Position numbers and translations under genes: made by a program. From contig NZ_LFYT02000001.1 of NCBI RefSeq assembly GCF_001270065.2, positions 353,866 through 417,865 of the forward strand: 64,000 nt of DNA, read 5' to 3'. Origin of the DNA: Limnohabitans planktonicus II-D5 (GTDB lineage Bacteria; Pseudomonadota; Gammaproteobacteria; Burkholderiales; Burkholderiaceae_C). Positions within the stretch are counted from its first letter, which is position 1. The number at the start of each line of letters is the position of its first letter. The notes under the pieces are model-generated. The model was not told the DNA's origin. It saw only the letters and a list, made by a program, of their open reading frames with translations, and made no database searches. Below, piece after piece: positions 1-8,674 of the stretch.

Positions 1-913
1 TGCGCACCTCTGCCAACAATTCATCGGCCTTGGCGCGTGCTTTTTGACGCTCAGCGGCAGGCGCATCTTTGGCTGCGTTGATCAAGATGTGGCTGGCTCG
101 GCGCTGCTCTTGGCCTGCCAGACGCTGCAGGTTTTGTTCGTAATAGGTTTTCAGGTCCTGCTCAGCCAAGGTGATGCTTTTTTGCAAAGAAGCTGCATCG
201 AGCACCAGGTATTCCACATCGGCCGTTTCAGTCGAACGAAAGCGCTCTGATTGGGCTTGGTAGAACTTTTCCAACTCCGCATCGGTCACTTGCACTTTGG
301 AAGCGAAATCCGCAGGCATCCAACGCTGAATCTGCACTTCGCGACGTTGCAAATACGCCTGTAAAGCCGCATCGGTTTGGGTTTGCGAGGCAAGCACGGA
401 ACCCTGCAAAGCCCCGATCACTTGTTGATTGGACAGATCGCGGCGAACCTGAGATTCCAGCATTTCCGGCGTCATGCCCTGGCTGGCCGCCAGTTGGCGA
501 TAGCGCTCCATGTCCAGCTTGCCATCAGGGCCGCGCAAACCAGCAATGGAAGGGTCTTGCTGCAGATAACGCGCCAGACGCTGGTCGCTGGTGACCAGCA
601 ATTGTTTTTCCGCAGCGACAGAAATCAAGCGATCGTTGACCAATCGCTCCAATGTGGCGTAGCGGGCTTCGGCAGAGTCGAGCAGTTTGGCGTCCAGATT
701 TGGCATCGATGCGCGAATGCGCTCTACCTCGCGCTGGTGGGCGGCATCCCAGTCGGCCTGGGAGATTTTTTGACCATCCACGCGGGCCACCACCGCGCCC
801 TTATCCTCAAACCGGCTGTAGCTGTCGACGCCAAACAGCACGAAGGAGGGAATCACCAGCAAGAACAACAACCCCATCAGGATTTTGGAGTGGTTGCGGA
901 TGGAATCAAACAT
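1..913 (-). CDS. ppiD: PpiD-like periplasmic folding chaperone, 3' end outside window
   Basis: Membrane-anchored periplasmic folding factor of the SurA/PpiD family, acting on newly exported proteins at the SecYEG exit. The start is the ATG at 913-911, and about 304 codons are visible before the window edge. The N-terminus (MFDSIRNHSKILMGLLFLLV) is a short cytoplasmic segment followed by one transmembrane helix at about residues 11-32. The SurA-N-like helical region follows, including a stretch reading VARVDGQKISQADWD. The last visible residues (ASHILI, then a Lys/Ala/Glu-rich helix) look like the start of the parvulin PPIase domain, so the catalytic region is mostly missing here. The gene follows tRNA-Val and hupB on the same strand, a common betaproteobacterial order. 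A hairpin terminator lies between it and the tRNA, so it probably has its own promoter. Confidence 0.88.
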   Translation of the reverse strand, partial: MFDSIRNHSKILMGLLFLLVIPSFVLFGVDSYSRFEDKGAVVARVDGQKISQADWDAAHQREVERIRASMPNLDAKLLDSAEARYATLERLVNDRLISVAAEKQLLVTSDQRLARYLQQDPSIAGLRGPDGKLDMERYRQLAASQGMTPEMLESQVRRDLSNQQVIGALQGSVLASQTQTDAALQAYLQRREVQIQRWMPADFASKVQVTDAELEKFYQAQSERFRSTETADVEYLVLDAASLQKSITLAEQDLKTYYEQNLQRLAGQEQRRASHILINAAKDAPAAERQKARAKADELLAEVR

Positions 914-933
914 GATCGAAGTCTCGGGTTAAC

Positions 934-964
934 AAGAAAAAAGGCGAACAATTTGTTCGCCTTT
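934..964 (-). terminator. Rho-independent terminator after hupB / tRNA-Val
   Basis: Read on the minus strand, a perfect 9-bp stem (AAGGCGAAC / GTTCGCCTT) with a 5-nt loop is followed by a T-run. It starts about 10 nt past the CCA end of tRNA-Val and ends just upstream of ppiD, so it should stop the hupB-tRNA transcript. Confidence 0.85.
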
Positions 965-974
965 ACTTTTGTGG

Positions 975-1050
975 TGGTGGGCGCTGACGGTCTCGAACCG
1001 CCGACCTACTCCGTGTAAAGGAGCCGCTCTACCAACTGAGCTAAGCGCCC
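975..1050 (-). tRNA. tRNA-Val (anticodon UAC), CCA encoded
   Basis: On the minus strand a complete 76-nt cloverleaf can be drawn. The acceptor stem GGGCGCT pairs with AGCGCCC and is followed by A and an encoded CCA. The D arm is GCTC / GAGC. The anticodon arm is GCTCC / GGAGT with loop TTTACAC, giving anticodon TAC (valine). The T arm is GGCGG / CCGTC with loop TTCGAGA. It lies 17 nt downstream of hupB on the same strand and is probably cotranscribed with it. Its variable-loop and T-arm stretch (989-1009) closely resembles one of the REP hairpins found elsewhere in the window. Confidence 0.97.
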
Positions 1051-1067
1051 CACCTGAAAAAGTTTAA

Positions 1068-1340
1068 TCAGTTCAAAGCATCCTTGAGGCCTTTGCCTGG
1101 ACGGAACTTTGGAACCTTAGCTGACTTGATTTTAATCGCTGCGCCAGTGCGTGGATTGCGGCCTGTGCGAGCAGCACGCTTGCCAACCGCAAAAGTACCA
1201 AAACCCACCAAAGAAACGGTACCGCCTTTTTTCAGCGTGGTACGCACAGCGCCTATGGTGGCTTCCAAAGCGCGACCAGCGGCAGCTTTGGACAGGTCAG
1301 CGTGTTTCGCGATGTGTTCGATGAGTTCAGTTTTGTTCAC
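1068..1340 (-). CDS. hupB: DNA-binding protein HU-beta
   Basis: Small histone-like protein of 90 aa that bends and wraps DNA as a dimer. It shows the HU fold in order: N-terminal helices beginning [17 protein letters not shown], the GFGTF turn, then the beta-arm region with RTGRNPRTG, whose Arg-Asn-Pro sequence inserts in the minor groove, and the C-terminal [13 protein letters not shown] helix. The start is GTG at 1340, giving the usual MNKTEL beginning, with an AAAGG Shine-Dalgarno-like stretch upstream. The length is normal for the family. It reads directly into tRNA-Val. Confidence 0.96.
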   Translation of the reverse strand: MNKTELIEHIAKHADLSKAAAGRALEATIGAVRTTLKKGGTVSLVGFGTFAVGKRAARTGRNPRTGAAIKIKSAKVPKFRPGKGLKDALN

Positions 1341-1361
1341 AAGAAACCTTTGATTAAGTGA

Positions 1362-1382
1362 AACGCCGGTTTAACCGGCGTT
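1362..1382. promoter_or_regulatory. Perfect palindrome in the hupB leader
   Basis: An 8-bp perfect inverted repeat (AACGCCGG / CCGGCGTT) with a 5-nt AT spacer sits about 22-42 nt upstream of the hupB GTG. It is placed to form a hairpin in the 5' leader or to be an operator. There is no T-run on either strand. The rest of the 1341-1606 gap shows no further feature that I can support. Confidence 0.45.
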
Positions 1383-1606
1383 GATTCTGGAATTTGATTC
1401 AGCAGCACAGGCTCTGAAATCGCTTGTCTCCGGCGGTGAGGCCTGATTGCATTAAAGCCAGCACAAGCGGGTCTGTCAATCAGGAATCACACGCAATTGT
1501 CGCGACGCGGAGACGGATTCTAGCCGCGAAAAAGCATGCTTCTGAGGCAGCGATCAGTTTTTTTCTGCCCTATTAACATGACGCGTGAGCGCACTGATTC
1601 AGTGCA

Positions 1607-2695
1607 TCAACCCAGCGCTTGCTCAATGGCCCGACCCACGTCCGATGTTTGGGCATTTCCGCCCAAATCAGGTGTGCGAGGCGCACCACTGCCGGGTGCC
1701 AGCACCTTTTCGATCGCGGCCAGAACGGCATCGTGGGCGGCTTTGTAACCTAAAAACTCCAGCATCATGGCGCCGCACCAAATCTGGCCAATCGGGTTGG
1801 CTATTGCCTTGCCTGCGATGTCTGGGGCCGAGCCATGCACAGGCTCAAACAAGGAAGGAAACAGGCGATCCGGGTTCAGGTTGGCGCTGGGCGCAATGCC
1901 AATGGTGCCGGTGCAGGCTGGGCCCAGATCGCTCAGGATGTCGCCAAACAAATTGCTGGCCACCACCACATCAAAAAAGTCGGGGCGCTGCACAAAATGC
2001 GCGGTGAGGATGTCAATGTGGAACTTGTCCACGTTGATGCCCGGATACGCCTTGGCCATTTCAGCCACACGCTCGTCCCAGTAGGGCATGGTGATGGCGA
2101 TGCCGTTGGATTTGGTGGCGCTGGTCAGGTGCTTCTTGGGACGGGTTTGTGCCAACTCAAAGGCAAATTTGAGGACCCGGTCCACCCCGATGCGGGTCAT
2201 GATGGACTCCTGCATCACGATTTCACGCTCGGTGCCCGGGAACATGCGCCCGCCCACGCTGGAATATTCCCCCTCGGTGTTTTCGCGCACGATGTACATG
2301 TCGATCTCGCCAGGCTCGCGGCGGCTGCCGTCCTTGCGCACCACAGGCGCAATGATGCCGGGCATCAAACGTGCGGGACGCAGGTTGATGTACTGGTCAA
2401 ACTCGCGGCGAAAAAGCAGCAAAGAACCCCACAGTGAGACATGGTCGGCGATCTTCTCGGGCCAGCCCACCGCACCAAAGTAAATCGCATCGTGCCCGCC
2501 AATCTGGTCTTTCCAGTCATCGGGCAGCATCTTGCCGTGCTTTTCACAATAGTCCCAGCTCGAAAAATCGAAATGGTCAAAGTGCAGGTCGATGCCGAAC
2601 TTGCGGGCGGCAGCGTCCATCACGCGCAGGCCCTCGGGCATGACTTCTTTGCCAATGCCATCTCCTGGAATCACGGCAATGCGGTGTCGGGTCAT
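1607..2695 (-). CDS. Tartrate / D-malate dehydrogenase (decarboxylating), TtuC/DmlA type
   Basis: NAD- and metal-dependent beta-decarboxylating dehydrogenase of the isocitrate / isopropylmalate family, 362 aa. Visible landmarks are IPGDGIGKEV at 9-18, the substrate-Arg region INLRPAR at 103-109, YIVRENTEGEYS at 134-145, the conserved Lys in TSATKSNG, the metal-binding GDILSDLGP at 251-259, and the cofactor loop EPVHGSAPDIAGK at 284-296. The FGAVGWP motif near 73-79 and the overall pattern fit tartrate dehydrogenase / D-malate dehydrogenase better than LeuB, but substrate choice cannot be fixed from sequence alone. The ATG at 2695 follows AAAGGA by 6 nt. It lies 91 nt downstream of the EamA gene on the same strand and may be the last gene of that transcript or have its own promoter. 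Confidence 0.85.
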   Translation of the reverse strand: MTRHRIAVIPGDGIGKEVMPEGLRVMDAAARKFGIDLHFDHFDFSSWDYCEKHGKMLPDDWKDQIGGHDAIYFGAVGWPEKIADHVSLWGSLLLFRREFDQYINLRPARLMPGIIAPVVRKDGSRREPGEIDMYIVRENTEGEYSSVGGRMFPGTEREIVMQESIMTRIGVDRVLKFAFELAQTRPKKHLTSATKSNGIAITMPYWDERVAEMAKAYPGINVDKFHIDILTAHFVQRPDFFDVVVASNLFGDILSDLGPACTGTIGIAPSANLNPDRLFPSLFEPVHGSAPDIAGKAIANPIGQIWCGAMMLEFLGYKAAHDAVLAAIEKVLAPGSGAPRTPDLGGNAQTSDVGRAIEQALG

Positions 2696-2786
2696 GGGGT
2701 GTCCTTTGTCAAATCAATCCAATGGCGCCAGCGCGTTGGGGCTGCGACGAGAGCGCGAGCATACAAGCTCAGTCACCAAGCCATGT

Positions 2787-3695
2787 TCACCGAGGTGACG
2801 CACGCACCACCAGGCTCACGCCCAATGCGGTGAGGGCCGTACCCGCCAGCGTGGCCGCCGTGATGGTTTCACCAAACAACAACCAGGCAATGATGGCCGT
2901 GGTGGGCGGCACCATGTACATCAGGCTGGTCACCGAGGCCGCTGCACCGCGCTGGATCAGGATGTACAGCAAAGAACTGCCGCCCAGTGTCAAACCCAGC
3001 ACCGACCAAGCCATGGCCCCGGCCAACTCGGCGTTCCAGTGCATGGCTTCGGGTTCTGCAAGTGCCAAAGGCAAGGTGACCACAAAAGCGGCCAGCAACT
3101 GAACCGTATTGGCCGATCGCACATCGCAAGGCTGAACAAAGCGTTTTTGATACAGCGTGCCGATGGTGATGCTCAGCAGCGCCCCAACGGCAAAAGCCAT
3201 GTTCACAGGCGTGACGTGGTCCATGGGCGAGCCCAAAGTGAGCTTGCGCCAGACCACCATGAGCAAACCCGCAAAGCCCAGCAGCAAACCCAGCCACTGT
3301 CGACGCGACACCCCCGGCTGGTCTGAGCCGCGCAGGCTGTAGGACAACCAAATGGCGGTCAGCACAGGCTGAAAGCCGACGATGAGAGACGATAAGCCCG
3401 AGCCCATGCCCGCTTTGACCGCAGCCCAAACGCCGCCCAGATAGCCCGCATGCATCAGGATGCCAGTGACCGACAAGTGCAGCCACTGCGAACGGCTTTG
3501 CGGCCACTGGACGCGAGCCAGCTGAATCCAGAGCATGAAACACAGAATCGAGAGGAAGTAGCGCACCACCAAAAAACTGAACGGTGGTGCATGCGGCATG
3601 CCATAGCGAGCGACGATGAACCCGGTACTCCAGATCAGCACAAACACAACGGGCATGGCCTTTATCCAGGCCGTGTTCCCTTGAGGGCTGTTCAT
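2787..3695 (-). CDS. EamA / DMT-family inner-membrane transporter
   Basis: Drug/metabolite transporter superfamily protein of 302 aa with about ten hydrophobic segments in two EamA halves (roughly residues 12-145 and 160-298). The first half begins VVFVLIWSTGFIVARYG, the usual start of this family. The second ends with the PPTTAIIAWLLFGE helix and the small Ala/Gly-rich last helix. The substrate is unknown. Its ATG overlaps the pgsA stop by four bases (ATGA), so it is probably translationally coupled to pgsA and belongs to the uvrC-pgsA operon. That position says little about function. Confidence 0.87.
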   Translation of the reverse strand: MNSPQGNTAWIKAMPVVFVLIWSTGFIVARYGMPHAPPFSFLVVRYFLSILCFMLWIQLARVQWPQSRSQWLHLSVTGILMHAGYLGGVWAAVKAGMGSGLSSLIVGFQPVLTAIWLSYSLRGSDQPGVSRRQWLGLLLGFAGLLMVVWRKLTLGSPMDHVTPVNMAFAVGALLSITIGTLYQKRFVQPCDVRSANTVQLLAAFVVTLPLALAEPEAMHWNAELAGAMAWSVLGLTLGGSSLLYILIQRGAAASVTSLMYMVPPTTAIIAWLLFGETITAATLAGTALTALGVSLVVRASPR

Positions 3696-4270
3696 TTCAC
3701 CCGCGCCCGGATTTCAGGCAGGGCCTTTTGCATGTAATAAACCATGGACCAGATGGTCAGCACAGCGGCAATCAAAATCAGCACGGCACCCCAGGTGCGG
3801 GTGTCGATCACGCCAAACAGCATGCCGTCATAAAGCAAAAAAGGAATCGCCACCATCTGCACCGTGGTCTTGAGCTTGCCCACCATGTGCACCGCCACGC
3901 TCTTGCCCGCGCCAATCTGGGCCATCCACTCACGCAGCGAAGAAATGGCGATCTCGCGGCCAATGATGACCAGCGCAATCAGCACATGCACCCGATTCAT
4001 GTGCACCAGGATCAGCAGCGCCGCACACACCAAAAACTTGTCGGCCACCGGGTCAAGGAAGGCACCAAAAGCAGAGGTCTGGTTGAGCTTGCGGGCCAGA
4101 AAACCATCGAGCCAGTCGGTGATGGCAAACAGCACAAACATGACCGTGGCGATCAGGTTTTGCATCTCCACCGTCAGGCTCTGCAGGTAATACACGCCAA
4201 CGATCAAAGGGATCGCGACAATGCGCGTCCAGGTCATGAGGGTGGGGATTGTGAAAAACATGGTCTTCAT
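3692..4270 (-). CDS. pgsA: CDP-diacylglycerol-glycerol-3-phosphate 3-phosphatidyltransferase
   Basis: Inner-membrane enzyme joining CDP-diacylglycerol and glycerol-3-phosphate to make phosphatidylglycerophosphate, the committed step to phosphatidylglycerol and cardiolipin. The full CDP-alcohol phosphatidyltransferase signature is present: D52, D55, G56, A59, R60, G69, D73 and D77, with the exact spacing D-x2-DG-x2-AR-x8-G-x3-D-x3-D. The protein has 192 aa with several hydrophobic helices, normal for PgsA. It follows uvrC by 45 nt on the same strand, the classic uvrC-pgsA arrangement, and overlaps the next gene by 4 nt. Confidence 0.96.
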   Translation of the reverse strand: MKTMFFTIPTLMTWTRIVAIPLIVGVYYLQSLTVEMQNLIATVMFVLFAITDWLDGFLARKLNQTSAFGAFLDPVADKFLVCAALLILVHMNRVHVLIALVIIGREIAISSLREWMAQIGAGKSVAVHMVGKLKTTVQMVAIPFLLYDGMLFGVIDTRTWGAVLILIAAVLTIWSMVYYMQKALPEIRARVK

Positions 4271-4315
4271 TGTGGCACGCCAAACGGGGGTTTCATGGGC
4301 AACGGGGCCAGAAGC

Positions 4316-6247
4316 TCAATGCAATGCGTTGTAAATGGTCTCGGCCAACTCGTGAGAAATACCGTCCACCCCGGCCAAATCTTCCACGCTGGCCGCCTCG
4401 ACCCCACGCACCCCACCAAAGCGCTGCAACAGGCGGGCCCGTTTGCGCGGCCCGATGCCCGGAATTTCCTCAATCTTGCTGCCGCCCACCCGGACCTTGG
4501 CCCGCTGCGCCCGCATGCCGGTGATGGCAAAGCGGTGTGCCTCGTCACGAATTTGCGCCACCAGCATCAGCGCCGCCGAATCCTTGCCCAGATAGACCTT
4601 GTCGCGGCCATCGGCAAACACCAACTCTTCCAAGCCCACCTTGCGGCCCTCGCCTTTTTCCACGCCCACGATGTGCGACAAGTCCAGGCCCAGCAGGGTG
4701 AACACCTCACGGGCCATGGACACTTGGCCCTTGCCGCCGTCGATCAGCACCAGATCGGGCAAGCGGGCCGTCCCCTCAGCTGAACGCATGGCCTCAGCCA
4801 GCTTGCCATAGCGGCGCATCAGCACCTGACGCATGGCCGCGTAATCGTCACCGGGCGTGATGCCCTCGATGTTGTAACGGCGGTATTCGCTGCTTTGCAT
4901 CTTGTGCTGGCGAAACACCACGCAAGACGCTTGCGTGTTCTCGCCCGCTGTGTGCGAGATGTCAAAACACTCAATGTGCAGCGCATCCAAATCATCCGGA
5001 GCCAAGTCCAGCGCATCGGCCAGCGCTCGGGTGCGGGCCTGCTGCGAGCCCTCTTCGGCCAGCAATCGGGCCAGCTGGATGTCGGCATTTTTTTCGCTCA
5101 TTTCCAGCCACACCCGGCGCTGCTCGCGCGGGTTGTGCACCGCCGACACCTTGTAACCCGCCTGCTGCGACAAGGCATTGACCAAGGCCTTGTCCACCCC
5201 CACGCTGGTGATCAAGGCCGCAGGCACCGGAATGCCGATGTAATGCTGGGCCAAAAAAGCTTCCAGCACCTGCACCTCGACCGGACGGGCGACTTGATCC
5301 TCCTCTTCCACCAACTGCAAAGCGTGGGCATCTTCCACATGCGCCGGAAAATAGGCCCGGTCACCCAGATGCCGCCCCCCACGCACCATGGCCAGGTTCA
5401 CGCAGGCACGACCGCCTTGCACGCGCACCGCCAGAATGTCCACATCGGTGTCAGTGCCCGTGTCCACCGACTGCTGGTGCAAGACCTTGGACAGCGCAGA
5501 CATCTGGTTGCGCACCTCGGCGGCCAGCTCAAACTCCAGCCGCTCGGCGTGCGCCATCATGCGCGACTCCATCTCTTGCAGCAGCGCCTGCGTCTCACCC
5601 TTTAAAAACCGCTCGGCGTGCTTCACATCATCGGCATAAGCCTCGGGGCTGATCAGGTTCACACAAGGCCCCGAGCAACGCTTGATCTGATACAACAGGC
5701 ACGGTCGGGTCCGGTTGGCAAACACCGTCTCTTCACAGGTGCGCAGGCGAAACACCTTTTGCAAAAGCTGAATCGACTCCTTGACCGCCCAGGCACTGGG
5801 AAACGGACCAAAGTAGCGGTGTTTTTTCTCGACCGAGCCCCTGTAATAGGCCACTCGGGGGAAGGTTTGAGCCTCGGGTGCACCATCCAGCGCCTTCAGG
5901 TACAGCGTGCCGTTACCCGTCAACTTCAAATACGGATAAGTCTTGTCGTCCCGAAACAGGATGTTGAACCGTGGGTTCAGCGTCTTGATCAGGTTGTTTT
6001 CCAGCAGCAGCGCCTCTGCCTCCGAGCGCACCACTGTGGTCTCCATGCGGGCGATCTTGCTGACCATGTGGCCAATGCGCGTGCCGCCATGGTCCTTCTG
6101 AAAATAGCTGGACACCCGCTTCTTGAGCTGCTTGGCCTTGCCCACATACAGCACATGGCCCTGCGCATCAAAGTAGCGGTAAACCCCCGGCAAAGCCGGG
6201 AGCGCGGCCACCTGGGCCAGCAAGGATTCGTCGTGTGCCGCTGTCAT
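4316..6247 (-). CDS. uvrC: UvrABC excinuclease subunit C
   Basis: Dual-incision nuclease of nucleotide excision repair, which cuts 3' and then 5' of the lesion in the UvrB-DNA complex. With the ATG at 6247 it has 643 aa. The N-terminal GIY-YIG nuclease is seen as LPGVYRYF and LYVGKAK within the first 40 residues. A UVR (UvrB-binding) helix pair follows near residue 205-240. Next comes the RNase H-like nuclease domain ([17 protein letters not shown]), and last a tandem helix-hairpin-helix ([13 protein letters not shown]) near the C-terminus. An in-frame start 28 codons upstream would add residues with no UvrC resemblance, so I prefer 6247. It heads the uvrC-pgsA-EamA operon and diverges from earP. 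Confidence 0.97.
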   Translation of the reverse strand: MTAAHDESLLAQVAALPALPGVYRYFDAQGHVLYVGKAKQLKKRVSSYFQKDHGGTRIGHMVSKIARMETTVVRSEAEALLLENNLIKTLNPRFNILFRDDKTYPYLKLTGNGTLYLKALDGAPEAQTFPRVAYYRGSVEKKHRYFGPFPSAWAVKESIQLLQKVFRLRTCEETVFANRTRPCLLYQIKRCSGPCVNLISPEAYADDVKHAERFLKGETQALLQEMESRMMAHAERLEFELAAEVRNQMSALSKVLHQQSVDTGTDTDVDILAVRVQGGRACVNLAMVRGGRHLGDRAYFPAHVEDAHALQLVEEEDQVARPVEVQVLEAFLAQHYIGIPVPAALITSVGVDKALVNALSQQAGYKVSAVHNPREQRRVWLEMSEKNADIQLARLLAEEGSQQARTRALADALDLAPDDLDALHIECFDISHTAGENTQASCVVFRQHKMQSSEYRRYNIEGITPGDDYAAMRQVLMRRYGKLAEAMRSAEGTARLPDLVLIDGGKGQVSMAREVFTLLGLDLSHIVGVEKGEGRKVGLEELVFADGRDKVYLGKDSAALMLVAQIRDEAHRFAITGMRAQRAKVRVGGSKIEEIPGIGPRKRARLLQRFGGVRGVEAASVEDLAGVDGISHELAETIYNALH

Positions 6248-6350
6248 GGCGCGTATTGTCGCGGCAAAACAAAGCCCCTGAAGTGCAGCAATGCGCCACA
6301 CACATTCGGCTGCAAAGGCGACAACCCACAAGAAACCACGCCGTGCCCGT

Positions 6351-6384
6351 TGTAGGAGCGCACCCCTGCGCGCGAAAACCTACA
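6351..6384. repeat. REP-like palindrome (GTAGGAGC type)
   Basis: A 34-bp element with inverted ends (TGTAGG / CCTACA) and an inner hairpin GCGCA-CCCC-TGCGC lies between the divergent uvrC and earP starts. It begins with GTAG like the other REPs of this window but has a different stem. It resembles the common GTAGGAGCGC-type REPs of pseudomonads and xanthomonads. Confidence 0.5.
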
Positions 6385-6408
6385 CCCGGGCAGCGACAAT
6401 CCCCCACC

Positions 6409-7500
6409 ATGAACACGCGCCGACCCCAGAACCTTTGGGACATTTTTTGCACCGTCATCGACAACCACGGCGATCTGGGCGTGTGCTGGCGCCTGACGCG
6501 TCAGCTGCTGGCCCAAGGCCAATCGGTGCGCCTTTGGGTGGACGACGCCTCGGCCCTCGCCTGGATGGCCCCTGACGCCCACGCCCTGCCCCACTTGCAA
6601 GTACTGCCCTGGGCAGCAGCCAGCCAAAGCGATGTGTTGACAAACTTGGCTCCGGCCGATGTCTGGATAGAAGCCTTTGGCTGCACCCTACCCGAAGCCT
6701 TTGTGGCCCATTTTGTAGCGCATGCCTTGGCCACAAGCACGCAGCAACCCGTCTGGATCAACCTCGAATACCTGAGCGCCGAAGACTGGGTGCCCCGCAT
6801 GCACCAGCTGCCTTCGCCCGTGATGAGCGGCCCTGCCAAGGGCTGGACCAAGACCTTCTTTTACCCCGGCTTCACGCCGGACACCGGCGGCCTGCTGCGC
6901 GAAACCGACTTGCTGGCTCGGCAAGATCACTTTGACCGGGCTGCCTGGCGCAAACAACACTGCCCCAACCTGGCCCCGGACGGCCTGCTGATCAGCCTGT
7001 TTTGCTACGAGCCCGCCGCCCTGCCCCAACTGCTGGCCCAAGGGGTGGGCACACCCCACCACCTGCTCGTCACCCCGGGCCGCCCACTGGCTGCGGTGCA
7101 GCAAGCAGTGGCCGGAATTGCCGTGCAACCCAACTGGAGCGCCCTGCCCTACACCGACCAAAACGGCTTTGACGAAATGCTCTGGGCCTGCGACTTGAAT
7201 TTTGTGCGCGGCGAAGACTCGCTGGTGCGGGCGCTATGGGCAGGCCTGCCCTTCATCTGGCACATCTACCCACAAGACGACAACGCGCACCACGACAAGC
7301 TGGAGGCGTTTTTGGATTGGATGCAAGCGCCGCAGAGCCTGCGGCAGGCGCATCGGGTTTGGAATGGGATAGAAGCGGGTGAATGGCCTGCGCTTGATGC
7401 CGAAACACTGCAGATTTGGAGCCAGAACACCAAAACCAAGCGTCATCAACTTTTAGGGCAAACTGATTTGGTCACGCAACTGATCCATTTCGTGGGTTGA
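6409..7500 (+). CDS. earP: EF-P arginine rhamnosyltransferase EarP
   Basis: Inverting glycosyltransferase (DUF2331, GT-B fold) that transfers rhamnose from dTDP-beta-L-rhamnose to Arg32 of elongation factor P, activating EF-P for relief of polyproline stalling. It has 363 aa. The N-terminal signature VIDNHGDLGVCWRL carries D18, N19 and D22, and the conserved Asp residues here are needed for catalysis in studied EarPs. The C-terminal nucleotide-sugar region reads NFVRGEDSLVRALWAGLPFIWHIYPQ and is strongly typical. I chose the ATG at 6409 because the homologous part starts there and upstream codons overlap the REP-like element. Its substrate gene efp is about 5 kb downstream rather than adjacent, with fic, cassettes and other genes in between. 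Confidence 0.95.
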   Translation: MNTRRPQNLWDIFCTVIDNHGDLGVCWRLTRQLLAQGQSVRLWVDDASALAWMAPDAHALPHLQVLPWAAASQSDVLTNLAPADVWIEAFGCTLPEAFVAHFVAHALATSTQQPVWINLEYLSAEDWVPRMHQLPSPVMSGPAKGWTKTFFYPGFTPDTGGLLRETDLLARQDHFDRAAWRKQHCPNLAPDGLLISLFCYEPAALPQLLAQGVGTPHHLLVTPGRPLAAVQQAVAGIAVQPNWSALPYTDQNGFDEMLWACDLNFVRGEDSLVRALWAGLPFIWHIYPQDDNAHHDKLEAFLDWMQAPQSLRQAHRVWNGIEAGEWPALDAETLQIWSQNTKTKRHQLLGQTDLVTQLIHFVG

Positions 7501-7520
7501 AAAATAACAAGGGACGCACC

Positions 7521-8126
7521 ATGGTCTTTGGCAACAAACTGGATATCAGCAGCCAGGTAGAACTCCACCGGGTGGAAGAAAAGCTCAGTAAACAAAAAGC
7601 CAAACAGCTGTTTGAAAGCGGCGACATCGACAAAGTGGAAATGGGCACCTTTGCGGGCCTTGCCAACATCCATGCTTATTTGTTTGACGAGGTGTATCCC
7701 TCTGCCGGCCAAGTGCGCGACGTGAACTTGGCCAAGGGCAACTTCAGGTTTGCACCCGTCATGTATTTGCAACCATCGCTGGCACACATCAGCGCCATGC
7801 CTCAGCAAAGCTTCGAACAAATCGTCGAGAAGTACGTCGAAATGAACGTGGCCCACCCGTTTCGGGAAGGCAACGGGCGTGCCACCCGCATTTGGCTCGA
7901 CCTGATGCTGAAAAAAGAAATCCGACAAGTCATTGACTGGAACTTGGTGGACAAAGCCGAGTATTTGTCGGCCATGGAGCGCAGCGTGGTCAAAGACCTG
8001 GAAATCAAACACCTGCTCAAGGGTGCATTGACCGACCAAATCCACGACCGCGCGCTGTACATGAAAGGCATCGATGTGAGCTATTACTACGAAGGCTACA
8101 GCGAGTACAAGGTTGAGGACTTGTGA
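7521..8126 (+). CDS. Fic-domain AMP transferase, class III (C-terminal inhibitory motif)
   Basis: Fic (filamentation induced by cAMP) enzyme of 201 aa, which transfers AMP from ATP to target protein hydroxyls. The core motif HPFREGNGRATR is intact at 112-123, with catalytic His112, the metal-binding acidic residue Glu116 and the anion-binding GNGR. The C-terminus carries S187-x3-E191-G192, matching the (S/T)xxxE(G/N) inhibitory motif. Its placement after the Fic core makes this a class III enzyme like Neisseria meningitidis NmFic, expected to be self-inhibited and released by autoadenylylation. Class III enzymes have been shown to modify DNA gyrase; that target is not proven here. ATG 7521 is preceded by AAGGGA at 6 nt, better supported than a TTG at 7497 overlapping the earP stop. 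Confidence 0.9.
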   Translation: MVFGNKLDISSQVELHRVEEKLSKQKAKQLFESGDIDKVEMGTFAGLANIHAYLFDEVYPSAGQVRDVNLAKGNFRFAPVMYLQPSLAHISAMPQQSFEQIVEKYVEMNVAHPFREGNGRATRIWLDLMLKKEIRQVIDWNLVDKAEYLSAMERSVVKDLEIKHLLKGALTDQIHDRALYMKGIDVSYYYEGYSEYKVEDL

Positions 8127-8154
8127 GCCAAGTCAATGGCAAGGAAATGGCTCA

Positions 8155-8532
8155 ATGAACCCTCAAGACCCACCCCATGCGTCTCCTCTGGACCCCGGCA
8201 CGTATGTTGACTTGCTGAATGCGCTATCGACGGCCATATCCCCTTTGCAGATGCTGCACCAAAAGGCCATTGAAGCACTGAAGCCCTCCGTGCAAGACAT
8301 GGTGCGCAGTGGCAGCAGGGATGTGCAACGAATCGAACACACGCTCGATCAACTGCTGAACCATGCGTGCACACCCGAGGGCCTGACCCTCTTCAAAACC
8401 CTCTGCCGCCACTACTGGGCAATCGACCAGGAGGCGACTGCAAGCTATGTTCAAGCCTACCGCGAGATGTGGGCGGTCGATGAACAGAACGAAAGCGAAG
8501 CGGTGCACATTCCACACCCTCCCGCCACTTGA
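8155..8532 (+). CDS. Small hypothetical protein downstream of fic
   Basis: I do not recognise this 125-aa protein. It appears soluble and mostly helical, with no signal peptide, transmembrane segment or cysteine-rich motif. An AAGGAAA stretch precedes the ATG at 8155. It follows fic by 28 nt on the same strand, so the two are probably cotranscribed. I looked for a class I antitoxin-type (S/T)xxxE(G/N) helix that could restrain Fic and found none. The Fic protein already carries its own inhibitory helix. The assignment as a real gene rests on frame, RBS and spacing. Confidence 0.55.
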   Translation: MNPQDPPHASPLDPGTYVDLLNALSTAISPLQMLHQKAIEALKPSVQDMVRSGSRDVQRIEHTLDQLLNHACTPEGLTLFKTLCRHYWAIDQEATASYVQAYREMWAVDEQNESEAVHIPHPPAT

Positions 8533-8674
8533 AGACATGGCGTGCAAAGGTTTGGACCAGCGCCGGGGAATGACCGCTTGCAGTACCGCTGTGCGCACCG
8601 TTGGCATCAAGATATCAACATCGATAGTCCGCGTGAATGCTCAACCGCGCAGGCAAGACAAAAAAGATTTTTTC

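Noticed and set aside
377..1018. Plus-strand frame of 213 codons opposite ppiD and the tRNA
   Set aside because: It runs through a complete tRNA gene and a terminator, opposite a well-supported ppiD.
6235..6408. N-terminal extension of EarP (58 extra codons)
   Set aside because: The extension covers a REP-like palindrome and the uvrC start. EarP similarity begins at the ATG at 6409.
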